Assembly: GCA_020205615.1 (NCBI GenBank)
Contig: CM035167.1
Location: 140,940,568 to 141,004,567, forward strand
Direction of reading: 5' to 3'
Origin: Panax quinquefolius
Lineage: Eukaryota > Streptophyta > Magnoliopsida > Apiales > Araliaceae
DNA: 64,000 nt
Numbering within the stretch: position 1 is the first letter of the stretch; every line of letters begins with the position of its first letter. The notes beneath the pieces are model-generated. The model saw nothing but the letters and a program-made list of their open reading frames with translations, did not search any database and had not been told where the DNA came from. The position numbers and the translations under genes are program-made. Below are positions 36,151 to 46,912 of this stretch, one piece after another.

Positions 36151-36410
36151 ACTATAAGCTGTGAGTTTCAATACAAATATTATCTTATAGACAATATACA
36201 AACTTAAATAAAATTCTCATTACAATTATTGTCACGCTATTTTATAGAATAGTGAGAACTACTATAGTAATCATCTTGGACCATCACTCTACTATCCGAT
36301 TAGTTCCAACTATATCTCATTTTCTAAAAACAACAATGAAAGAAAAGGGTTTGTCGCTATATATAGAATTGTCACTTTAGCTTTTAGAAGAATAAATATA
36401 TAATGACAGA
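36151..36410 (-). mobile_element. Older diverged LTR fragment (right half)
   Basis: It continues the alignment broken at 20269: 'gtgagttt.aatacaaatatt', 'ttctcattacaattatt', 'atagtgag.actact', 'tttagaagaataaatat' each match the B LTR at about 20385-20625 with substitutions throughout. Similarity fades near 36410. Confidence 0.6.
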
Positions 36411-36510
36411 TCGAAATATATAGCGATGAATAGAATCACATCAAAATCATTACTAAAAAGAAATGAAAGAAGGTGTCTTTAGATAAGAGGTCAAAGTTAA
36501 GATTAGGATT

Positions 36511-36548
<38 letters not shown>

Positions 36549-36920
36549 AGTGATTTCAGAACTAGCAGATTCTTTTTCCGAAGCTATATTTCTGCAGATG
36601 TTAAGCATTTGGATGGGAATGGAGTAAAATGTTAGATCTATGATTCAAGATAAGGTGAATTTCCACTAGCTGAACTTGACCGCTACTCCCACTAGCGGCT
36701 GGGCCAAATTCCCTTAATGCCCAAAATTTTAAAATCCACTTTCTTTGGCCGCTACTTCCCTCTGGCCAAAGAAAAGTCGAGATTTTAAATTTATGATGGT
36801 CGCTACTCCTCTCTAGCTTAATTTGGGCTCTCATCTCGGCCATTAACTTTAATTTTGGACGGTTGGATAAGCGTTACCTGATAAATGGTTAACAACTAAC
36901 GTATTCTACGAATCATTTCT

Positions 36921-36958
<38 letters not shown>

Positions 36959-38490
36959 GCACCCAAATAAATTTGTATTGAATTTGAGCCTATTGTTGTT
37001 AACTTATTTTATCTGAACTCTCGAACTGTCCTTGTTGGTCCACCCCTTTTAGTCCACTAATTCGAGAGGTCGGCCATTTTTATTTTTACTAGTATCCTAC
37101 CACACATCACTGTGTAAAATGAATGAGAAAGGATTTATATTTTTTTATAAATATTTTATGGGTAAAAAAGAAAAATAAATTTTTTTTAACTTTTTTGTTC
37201 AATCAAACTTTCCTTCCTCTTTATAATATAGATAGAATAATTTATTTATACCCTGCAAAAGAAGTTAGTTTGGATATAATTTTGAACACCTAGAAGATTA
37301 CGAGAGTATTTGTTTAATTTTGAATGAGTCTGAATAAATTTTGAATTTGAACGAATAAGTTATTTATACTATTTGTTTAACAATTTTTAAATTCTGATTG
37401 CGTCTGAATATGTCTGAACTGTTCATTCAAAAATTTGTGGTTGGATAAGTAAGAAGTAATACTGATTGATATTTTTACTTATATTCTCTCATATACAATT
37501 AAACTTTACATTCACTATTCATCTTCTTTACTATTGTAGACAAATTTTGTTATGTACAAATTATTTTTGATTTGTGTTTAAGAAAAAAATTGGATAACCA
37601 ATTTAATGAATATTGTTGTAGTTTTTGTTTTGATTTTATGTACTATAAAATGCTATTAATATTTTTAGTGTTTTATTTTTAAAATTATATTTTAATTGTA
37701 TACTTAATCAAATATTACTCAAAAGTTTATATTTAATTTTTCTTAGATAACATTATTTATTTATAATTATATAATAAAATTTGGTCATAACATCACAAAA
37801 ATGTTAAAATAAGATAATCTGGCGTATTCGTAGATGTTTTTGCATGCATAATTATCGAATACATAATTTATCTTTGTATTCAAAGTAGATTCATTCAGAT
37901 TTTTTATACATTCATAACATTTCATTCACTTTTTTCAAACAGTACTTCAATCAAATCGTGTAACAAGAGGATTTTGATTAAGCTTATTAGCTATTAAATT
38001 TAAATATTTATAATATATTACAATATATTAAGCTCAATTTATTTTATATCTATTAAGAAAACTAAAAATTAATAACACAAAGGGAGAAGGGAGATAAGAC
38101 TAAAAAAGAGAAGAGAAGAGAAGAGAAAGAGCGTGAAATGGATTACGTGAACCGAGGAAGAGGGACCTACTTATGATCTTTTTCAATTGATTATTATTGT
38201 GTTATATTACATCATGAAATGGACCTATTTCAAAATAATTGAATGATGATAAAATTATTAAAAATTGACATTTCATATTTTTATTCAATAATTTATGAAT
38301 AGTTTCTTAATTTAATTATACGAAAATATCTAACAAGAATTTATGAAGTATTTATTAACCAAAAAGTGTCTAAAATAAACAAAAACTCTTCACCATTGAC
38401 CTTTATTATTATAATATGGAGTTGCCAGCAATGCTTAAATTTTTCCCAGAAGCATTGTATAAATTCACATAAAAAAAACTAAATATTTGG

Positions 38491-38531
<41 letters not shown>

Positions 38532-38560
38532 AATTCTATACACAAATACAGTATTACATA
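36411..38560. other. Intergenic, AT-rich, no gene seen
   Basis: Contains TA microsatellites at 36511-36548, 36927-36954 and 38497-38525. A less AT-rich block (about 36600-36850) has repeated 'ggccgctact'-like elements, and there is an AGAGA/GAAGA purine block at 38090-38130. The 80-codon ORF over the 36600 block has no recognisable motif and I do not call it a gene. Confidence 0.45.
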
Positions 38561-38569
38561 TCGCAGTAT

Positions 38570-38670
38570 CATGACGACGGTTTTTTAATTTTTATATGAC
38601 GGTTTCATCCGTCATCATAAATTTATTCGGGGTTATAATGACGATTTTCGTCATTTATAGATCAAAAAAA
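38570..38670. repeat. GACGGT/CCGTC inverted-repeat element fragment
   Basis: 'gacgacggttttttaatt', 'atgacggtttcatccgtcat' and 'atgacgattttcgtcattta' are short nested palindromes around GACGGT. They resemble subterminal repeats of plant CACTA or Mutator-like non-autonomous elements, but no clear element ends are visible. Confidence 0.35.
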
Positions 38671-38716
38671 AAAATCCATCGCCATAACTCTTTGTGTGTA
38701 ATACACAATATGTATA

Positions 38717-38748
<32 letters not shown>

Positions 38749-38843
38749 TATCATTCATCATCTACACCATTAAATATAAGAAGGAATAACTATGATTAAA
38801 GCGAAAATTGACGTCCACTAATATTATTAGATGGATGATAAAA

Positions 38844-38886
<43 letters not shown>

Positions 38887-38934
38887 TCCGTTATTAATAG
38901 TAATAGATTCTAATCAAGATAAGGGTTTTGATTT

Positions 38935-39135
38935 TTATTAACTAGAGTTTTAATTAACCAGTCTTTAGGGTTTATAAATTAAGATTTAAGGTTTATTTAC
39001 TCTTTTTTAATCGGGTTTATGGTTTATTAGTTAAAAAATAAGTTGTTAAACACTGATTTATAAACCATAAATCCTAGTTAATAAACCATAAACCCTAATT
39101 AATAAATTCTTAACTATAGTTGATAACCCCTAAAT
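38935..39135. repeat. Imperfect inverted repeat with TTTAGGG-like blocks
   Basis: The left arm holds 'ctttagggtttataaatt' and 'gggtttatggtttattagtt'. The right arm holds 'aaaccataaatcctagttaa' and 'taaaccataaaccctaatta'. The arms are complementary over long stretches and could fold into a cruciform or hairpin. The TTTAGGG/CCCTAAA blocks are isolated, so this is not a telomeric array. Confidence 0.55.
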
Positions 39136-39574
39136 CTTGGAAAAAATATTTTCACATGAGTTTCTCTTATGTGGAGGTGGAACCTGCTCACAATTCATGT
39201 GAGAGAGATCACGTGAAAATATCAATTTTTTTATATAAAAATAGTAGTTCCCTTTAATTTACATGAGTGCCATTTTATGTACTCCACAAATGTAAAACTA
39301 AAAACCATGGTTAACGACATATTTTGAAGTTATGGGTCACAACTCACAAATATGCATGTATGTAAGCCCAATCCATGTTTGGACAAAATAAATTCTTAGG
39401 GCCAGGCCAACAGGCTTTAAAAATGGCTTGGGCTTTATTTTCTATTTCTATTTTAATGAGCTATTTATTAGACAAAGTTAACAAAATGTTCACGAAATTT
39501 TGTTGTTGTTGTTGTTGTTATTATTATAAGTAATTAAGGGTGGAATTAAAAGGAAGGATGTTAATATAATATAC

Positions 39575-39840
39575 TTACTTTCTTTCAAAATTAGAGATAA
39601 AATTTAACTTTTTTAGAGTCGATTTGTAAAATTTTAAAATTCAAAAATTAAAATGAAGTCACTTAGTTTTAATACAAACAAATATAACAATTGTTAATTA
39701 ACTATAAAGTAGTACAAATTATCATCTTTATTATTTTCAAAACTTGAACAAAATTATATCAATTTTGAGTTTTAAGATTTTTGCTAATTAATTTTAAAAA
39801 AGTCAAAATATATCTCTAATTTTAAAATAGAGGTAATAGT
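39575..39840. repeat. MITE-like element with about 40-bp inverted ends
   Basis: The left end runs 'aaaattagagataaaattta' and 'acttttttagag'. The right end, in reverse, runs 'aaaattagagatatattttg' and 'acttttttaaa'. The inside is AT-rich and non-coding; total length is about 265 bp. These features fit a Stowaway-like MITE. Confidence 0.6.
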
Positions 39841-40476
39841 GTTGATATTATAATTTACAATAAATAAACACTCAATAATAAATATTGGAAAATGTGCAAT
39901 AATAATTTGTTAGGATAAGAACTTTATTTCGCCCCATATGACACTTCATCTATTAAAATGAAGGTTATATTTTATTTGTTAATTATATTTAATGATATTA
40001 AGATTTGTGTATGACATATTTATATATAATTTATCATTACTCAAGGAAGCCTTTGTCCCAACTTAATTGGGATCTAGTATTTTTTTCCAATTTTATTTTA
40101 TCATTCAATATTAGAAGAAAATAATATATATAAATTAATTCCATAATTGTGTGATATTTTAATAATCAAATGTATATTTTACTTTTAATGTGTAATATTA
40201 GTAAAATATATACACAATAACTCTAAATGTGTTTTATAAAAAAAATTTACATTAAAAAAAATTCAATTAAAACTCATTCTTATGAAGGAAATTTACATTA
40301 CTATAAGATTTAATATTTTATCAAAAAGTTAAAATGAGACTGTTTGATTATTCTCTTGCCAGCGCCGAACTGAACTGTCAATCCAATCTTTATTCCCTCA
40401 ATCCCGCACCCCACAACACAAAACCCAAATTTTAAACAAACAAACAAACTTACAGGGGAAACCCAGAAGATCTTCA
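39841..40476. other. Upstream region of the unknown-function gene
   Basis: AT-rich with no ORF. The last 100 bases become richer in C and A ('caatcccgcaccccacaaca'), which would fit a 5'UTR for the gene starting at 40477. No distinct TATA box is convincing among the many TATATA stretches. Confidence 0.4.
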
Positions 40477-42403
40477 ATGGCGGACGCAAAACCAGACCCA
40501 TCATCAATACCAGGTACGTACATTCTTTTTCATTTCTTCAATGTTATACTTCGTTTTTTGTTTTTGTTTTTGTTTTTAATAAAAAATATTCTCATACCCA
40601 TTTCGCTTATTTACATTAATTGGACAGATCAAAGGGTAAACTGTCATAATTCAGATGTATAGATCCATACTCTCTTAATTCCTTTTAGAAACCAACCCTA
40701 TTTGTGTAATTCAGTTATTTAATTTACTCTCCAGAATCATTTCATTGTAAAATAAATATGTGACTAACATTTATGAAAAGTAACATATAGAGAGAATTGA
40801 AAAAAAATTGAGATGTTGAAGAAAAGGAATTGGGATTCAAAAATACTATATGGGAAATGTATAGTTATAGTTGTGTTTGATATTTGTTGATGGTGGAGCA
40901 GATAAAGATGTAAAAGCACCCAATGTCTTTGGGAGAGCTAAGGAAGAGATTGAGGCAATATTCCATACCCAAAAACAACTGAATCACCATCACAAGGAAA
41001 CTCATGGATTGCGAACTGATATTGATGAAAACACCCCAATTGATGATGTCAAGGGTCCAAATGTTTTTGAAAGAGCAAAGGAGGAAATTGAGGCTGTTGT
41101 TCGGACAATTCATCCAAAGAAAGAACCCAAAATTCATGGTTCGCCCTCAAATGGTGAAAGAAGGTTTGGAAACTTGTTTGTTCAAGGTTAAAATTGAGTT
41201 AGCATTAAATTCTTGAGGGTTTTAAATTGATTCCCTGGTAATGTAATTGCAGTGATGCTGCTATGGTAGCAGAGTCAAAACATGAGACACCAAATTCTTA
41301 TCCAAGTATATTTCTCATATCCCTATTTATGTTATATTCATTTAGACTTTGGAGAACACCAATTTGTTGGGGAACATAGGAGTCCAGGACTCCAACACCC
41401 CTTGTTGATCCCAACAACCCAACTTGACTCAAAAGCTTAAGCTGATAGGTCTTGGGCTCATATTTGTAAATTAAACCTTCAACTGCAACTTGAATGCAGA
41501 TGTTGGATTATGTCTACCCACATGTTACCTTACACGATTATCCTTATCCTAAGTTGAGGTCCCTTCACGAATATGGATAGATAATGGCCAAATTTGTAGT
41601 TAACTTATTTACTCCTTGACTGGCAAAAAATTGTGAGAAACATATGCCTAAAGTTTGCTGGAGCCCTTATTGCTAGAATCCAATCTGTGACTATTAAATT
41701 TTTTAGATGGCTCTAATGGATAGATTGGAAAATTTCAGCCCCATGTGTACCTCCCTCAACCCATGAAATTTGAGCTCTATCTTGTCTCTGGAAATGTCTA
41801 GAATCTAAAGACAATATGAACTAAGGAGTTATACGAGCAACAATTGACATCAGGATCTGGTTTATATGGAACTAAAAGCCAACATAAGAGGGAACATAGT
41901 CTTGTACTTCTCTGCACTGTTAAACAATTTTCATATTGTACACCCCCCACCCCCCACCCCCAACCCCCCACCTTCCATGATCTTCTGTAGTAAGTTTGTT
42001 ATTTTTATATGTATGCTTGAAGGGTTTAAATCATAGTTGAACTAAGTTAAGCTGTATAGCTGCAGAGAAGGATGACGGAAAGGCAACTAATCTAAATGAA
42101 AGAGGGAAGGAACAGATAGAAAGCATGCACAAAGAGAAGTCACCACCACGGCATCATAAAGAAACTCATGGGATGAATGATGACATTGACGTGAACATCC
42201 CAATCAGTGAATTTAAAGGTCCTAATGTGTTTGAACGAGCAAAGGAAGAATTTGAGGCCCTTGTTCAAACAATTCACCCTAAGAAAGAATCTGACAGTGC
42301 TGTTTTGTCACCAAAGAAGGAAGCTGGATTTCGCGACTGTCTTGGACCTCTTGGTAGAGGGTTAGAAAAAGTATGCTCTCCTCGAGGCCATAAGAGAGAT
42401 TGA
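40477..42403 (+). CDS. Uncharacterised plant protein with duplicated KGPNVFERAKEE modules
   Basis: Exons 40477-40513, 40902-41186 and 42066-42403 join at AG/GT sites, all in phase 1, to give a 219-residue protein. I do not recognise a named domain. Exons 2 and 3 encode the same order of motifs: a first N-[VL]-x2-R-x-K-E-[EQ]-I-E block (residues 20-31 and 116-127), HHKETHG (42-48 and 137-143), DID-x-N-x-PI (52-59, 147-154), KGPNVFERAKEE-[IF]-EA (63-77, 158-172) and TIHPKKE (81-87, 176-182). The protein is charged and Lys/Glu-rich, with no signal peptide or membrane segment, so a soluble intracellular location is inferred. Exon 2 is 285 nt, symmetric 1-1, as expected from exon duplication. The gene is on the plus strand, 2.1 kb upstream of the NPR1-type gene. 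Function unknown. Confidence 0.82.
41938..41973. repeat. C-rich tract in intron 2 of the unknown-function gene
   Basis: Four or more runs of five to seven C, separated by A, lie on the coding strand of the intron about 95 bases before the exon 3 acceptor. The opposite strand would have the G-run pattern needed for a G-quadruplex. Confidence 0.75.
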
Positions 42404-43114
42404 AGGTAAATTGATTCAGAGTTTAGACTGTTATTGCTTGTTCTGCGAATGAAATTGGAAGATGAAATTCAATGTGATTATTGACTTCCCTGATAAGAAC
42501 ACTTGTAATTCCTTGTTGAAGCGTAGGAATCCTTGGTTTCTTCTTTCCTTCACAAATGTCTAAGTTCTGTCGACACTGCATATATGGACGGAAGATTTCT
42601 ACTCTTTTGGTTGATTATGTAATGATCCATATATAATATATTATGTTGAAAATTTTAAATGGTATGAATATGTGTTTATCTGACTTTATTTTCAAAGTAT
42701 TCTACTTGATTTGTTAGTTTATCTTGACAATATATGAGCCTATATATAAATATTCCAACTTACTACACAAAGAGTTGAACATAAGATTCCTGCAGACCAG
42801 TATAGTAGCTGAGGAATATTGTTTTCTTAACAAGTCTAGATCTCAAGTGACCGTTTCATCCAGGTTTGTGTCTTAGAACACTTGCATAGAATTTTACTTT
42901 TTCTTTAAGCTAGGCTTTAATAATTTGCTCCAAAATGTAGCACTTCTTTGTTCAAATGTTTTACTATATTCAACTACAATGAATGGACAGAAATGACTAT
43001 AACAGATAGTTTTTTTTTTATTCGTATTAACAGCTACTCTACTCTGAATGTTTTTATGCGGTCTTAATAACTATGTTTGTAGCTCTAGAATGTTTCAATT
43101 TATACTCCGACCTA

Positions 43115-43145
<31 letters not shown>

Positions 43146-44150
43146 GTGTTATGCTTTCTTTAGTTTAATGGTTTAAGGAAATACATTTTTTGACAATATT
43201 TTCAAATGTTATATTTTGCAAATGATTCGCAAACAACTCGACCGAATGAACTCAGTACCAAAATCAATAGACAATGTGCATTGACTTGCTACAAGCGTGC
43301 TACATGTATACTTTGAAAATTGAAAGCGATAGTGTGAAGTGAAATATGATTTTGATTGATATTTTTTGTTTTGTTTTTTTATCTTCTTATAATTGTATCT
43401 AGGATCCGGTTAGTGACAGATTCTAAAATCTTAAACTGGTTAGGGATGTCAATTTGGCTTGTCGAATGAGAATAATGATTTTGAATGTACTAATAAAAAT
43501 TATTATTTAAATTGGGATAAATTATATACATACTTACATAGGATTAAAATTATCACTCACTCTTAAATCCTCCTCCTGTGTGTGTATATATATATATTAT
43601 TTGAATCTTTTTTTTTAATGCATTAGGTGTTAAACTATGATTAATTTTCATGTATGTATTATTGTAAATATAATTAAAATAATTTTTTATTTAAAAAAGT
43701 AACAAAATATTAATAGTGATAAAAATTCTTGGTGAGATGAGATCATGAGAATGGTTTTTAAGTTTTAATCCCGTAAAGAATGGGAAGATTTTTACAAGAA
43801 CGCCGCCGCCCCATTTCATCCCCAAAACTGATCCATTAATAATAAATACCGTTGAATCAAGAAAATGACCATAACATATACTCCACTAGTATTGAATTGA
43901 ATATAAAAGAGTCCGTTCCGTCCACCTTTCGCGTTAATAAAAATCCATACATCTCAAATACGCCCGAGTACTTCATTAGAAGGAGAAGGATTTTTCTATT
44001 ATGTAATCTAAATCTTACATTATTCAAATCTTTTAATATAAATAGATAAATTTTATATATAAAAATAATATATTCGATACTAATATATTTTGTGAAAGCC
44101 AATATTTATGTTATTATATTATAATCCTACTACACCGCAAAACTCTCTCT
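42404..44150. other. Intergenic between the unknown gene and the NPR1-type gene
   Basis: No gene is supported. The first 250 bases probably hold the 3'UTR of the upstream gene. A TATGTG hexamer repeat lies at 43113-43150. The final few hundred bases are AT-rich and would contain the NPR1 promoter, with TATATTATAATCC near 44112-44125 as a possible TATA region just before a CT-rich leader. Confidence 0.45.
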
Positions 44151-44510
44151 CTCTAACTCGGTCAGTACTCAGTTGCACAGATTTTTCATTTTTCAAATAT
44201 TTATCACACTTCAACTTGAGTCGTCACCCATGTCTTCGTTTTTTCTCTATCTGGAAAACTTCCACTTTCTCTCTCCTCTGACTTCATCTCCCTCCTCTTC
44301 CTTCCATTCCTATCCATCTCCTCCTTTCTTCTCTCTATTTCCACCGCCATTTTCTCTCCAACTAACCTCTCAATTTTCCCTCTGTCCTACCATAACCATA
44401 CCAGTACTCCATCTCACTGATTTTACTTAAACGGTCAGTTTCTCTAAATCTAGCTCTCTGTTATATATATATTTATAGATATAGATATACATACATAAAT
44501 AGTTTATAAT
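44150..44510 (+). promoter_or_regulatory. CT-rich 5' leader of the NPR1-type gene, with an upstream ORF
   Basis: A CT-rich stretch starts near 44140 ('ctctctctctctaactcg'), typical of a plant leader. An ATG at 44230 opens a 66-codon ORF, rich in Ser, Pro and Phe, that ends at 44430, some 80 bases before the NPR1-type start codon. If transcription begins near 44140 it is an upstream ORF. The actual transcription start cannot be read from sequence. Confidence 0.4.
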
Positions 44511-46871
44511 ATGGATAGTCGGACGGTTTTCTCTGATTCGAATGATATGAGTGGGAATAGCAGCAGCATATGCTGTATCGGCAGCAACAACGAATTACTG
44601 CCGCCGGAACTTTTGGCTCCTGATTTTGCTGCTATGAAGAGACTCTCGGAAAACTTGGAATCAGTATTCGTTTCCTCGTCGCCTGACTTCGATTACTACG
44701 CCGACGCTAAGATCGCGACCGCCGGCGGCCGCGAATTGCCGGTTCACCGGTGCATTTTATCGGCGAGAAGTCCGTTTTTCAAGAACGCGTTCTGCAGTAA
44801 TAGAGAGAGAGGCGCGAAGTTGGAATTTAAGAAATTGGCGAAAGATTATGAAGTGAGCTTCGAGGCTTTGGTGATTGTACTGGCATACGTTTATAGTGGT
44901 AAACTGAGACCGTTTCCTATAGGTGTTTGTGTTTGTGTCGATGAGGATTGTACTCACGTCGCTTGTCGGCCGGCGGTGGGTTTTGTTATGGAGGTTTTAT
45001 ATGCTTCCTTCACTTTTCAGATCTCCGAATTAGTTGTTCTGTGTCAGGTAATGAAACTCTCTCAATTAGCTGATATTTTTCTAGTCTATTCGTTTATCAT
45101 TGCTTAATTTGTCTGATGGAGACAAATAATGGACCTAACTTTCAATTAATTTCTGGAAATTCTTGACACATCACTGCAACTCAGTTGATGTTATTACACA
45201 ATAAGCTCCACAATTCATTAAGCATATGACAAGGTTATTTCACTCTCTTGGCATATTTTTGCTTCTGAAAGAAAAAACTGTATTGGTTTTTTTTTTCTGT
45301 ATAAAGTACATGAAGTATTTTGAAATGGTGACCTGTATTCTAATATCTAAGTAAGATGAAGTATGCCGGTGCAGATTAAAAGGGTTAGATTATTATGTTA
45401 ACCTATGCAATTGTGAAAATGTTGCCCCTTTTGGCATTCTATCCAAATGAACCTAAATTTGACTTTGTATTTGCTTTAGTTACCCTTTTGACAAAAGCTT
45501 AGAACACTTGTGCATACGTTTATATTTGATTTAGTTATGGCACACAGAAAGATCGTTCGCTATCTATTTACCACATTGCAAATAGTTATTTCCTGAAAAT
45601 TGTCACCTCTTCATTAATTACAGAGGCACCTACTAAACATTATTGACAAGGCTGCAGCGGATGACATTTTGGTGGTTTTATCTGTGGCAAATATGTGCGG
45701 AAATGTATGTGAGGTATTGCTTGCAAGGTGTATTGAGATTGTTGTCAACTCAGATGTTGATATAGTAACACTCGATAAAGTCTTGCCTGAACATATAGGA
45801 AAACAAATTATGGATGCACGTTTGGAACTTGGCTTGATTGGACCTGAAAGCAATAACTATCCTGGCAAACATGTGAAAAGAATACATAGGGCTCTGGATT
45901 CTGATGATGTAGAGTTAGTCAGGATGCTTCTGAAGGAGGGGAATACCAGTCTTGATGATGCATGTGCACTCCATTATGCTGTGGCGTATTGCAATGCAAA
46001 GACAACGACAGATCTTCTTGATCTTGCACTTGCTGATGTAAACCACACAAATTCAAGGGGTTACACTGTTCTCCATGTTGCGGCAACACGGAAAGAACCT
46101 AAAATTATAGTATCTCTTCTCACAAAAGGAGCTCGACCTTCTGATCTAACTTCAGATGGCAGAAAAGCCCTTCAGATCTCTAAGAGGCTCACTAGGGCTG
46201 CAGATTACCATAAGTCTACCGAGAAAGGAATAGCTACTCCCAAGGATCGGCTGTGCATAGAGATTTTGGAGCAAGCTGAGAGTATAGATCCATTATTAGG
46301 AGAAGCTTCTGTTTCTCTTGCTATAGCAGGCGATGATCTGAGGATGAAGTTGCTGTACCTCGAAAATAGAGGTGAGATATTCCATTTTTCCAAAATTTGT
46401 CTTATTTATGCAGTTATGCATATTCCTTTTCTTTCTTATGCAGTTCAAAGATTAGGTAAATTTATCACCTTGATGTTCTTAACCACTCGCATTTGATTGC
46501 ACAACTTTTCTAAACAAAAATCTTGATTTGTAAGTTCAATATGTGTTACTATCTATCCTATGATCTGCAGATGCTGTATTTATACGTGGATGATCCCCAT
46601 GACAACTTTATCTAATTATAATGTTGTGAATTAAGTTACTAAGATCATCCCATAGGCCTTAATTACCATGTTCAGTTCATTGAAATTGTAAGACTATCCA
46701 CTTGGCCGTGCAAGAAATATTAATTTCTTGGTTACTAGCAGAGAAGTTTAGCTCAGATAAAAGATGTAAGATGTTTCCTTAAAGAAGGTCAAGTACCGCT
46801 CAAGGAAAACAATACACAACAAGGGAATTGTTGTTCCACAAGCCTTTAAAAGCCTTAAATTTATGCAGCGA

Positions 46872-46912
<41 letters not shown>

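Noticed and set aside
36601..36843. 80-codon minus-strand ORF in a less AT-rich block
   Set aside because: No recognisable motif and no splice partners; the underlying DNA has internal repeats of GGCCGCTACT type, so it looks like a repeat.
38935..39135. Interstitial telomere repeat
   Set aside because: Only isolated TTTAGGG or CCCTAA blocks are present, not a tandem array.
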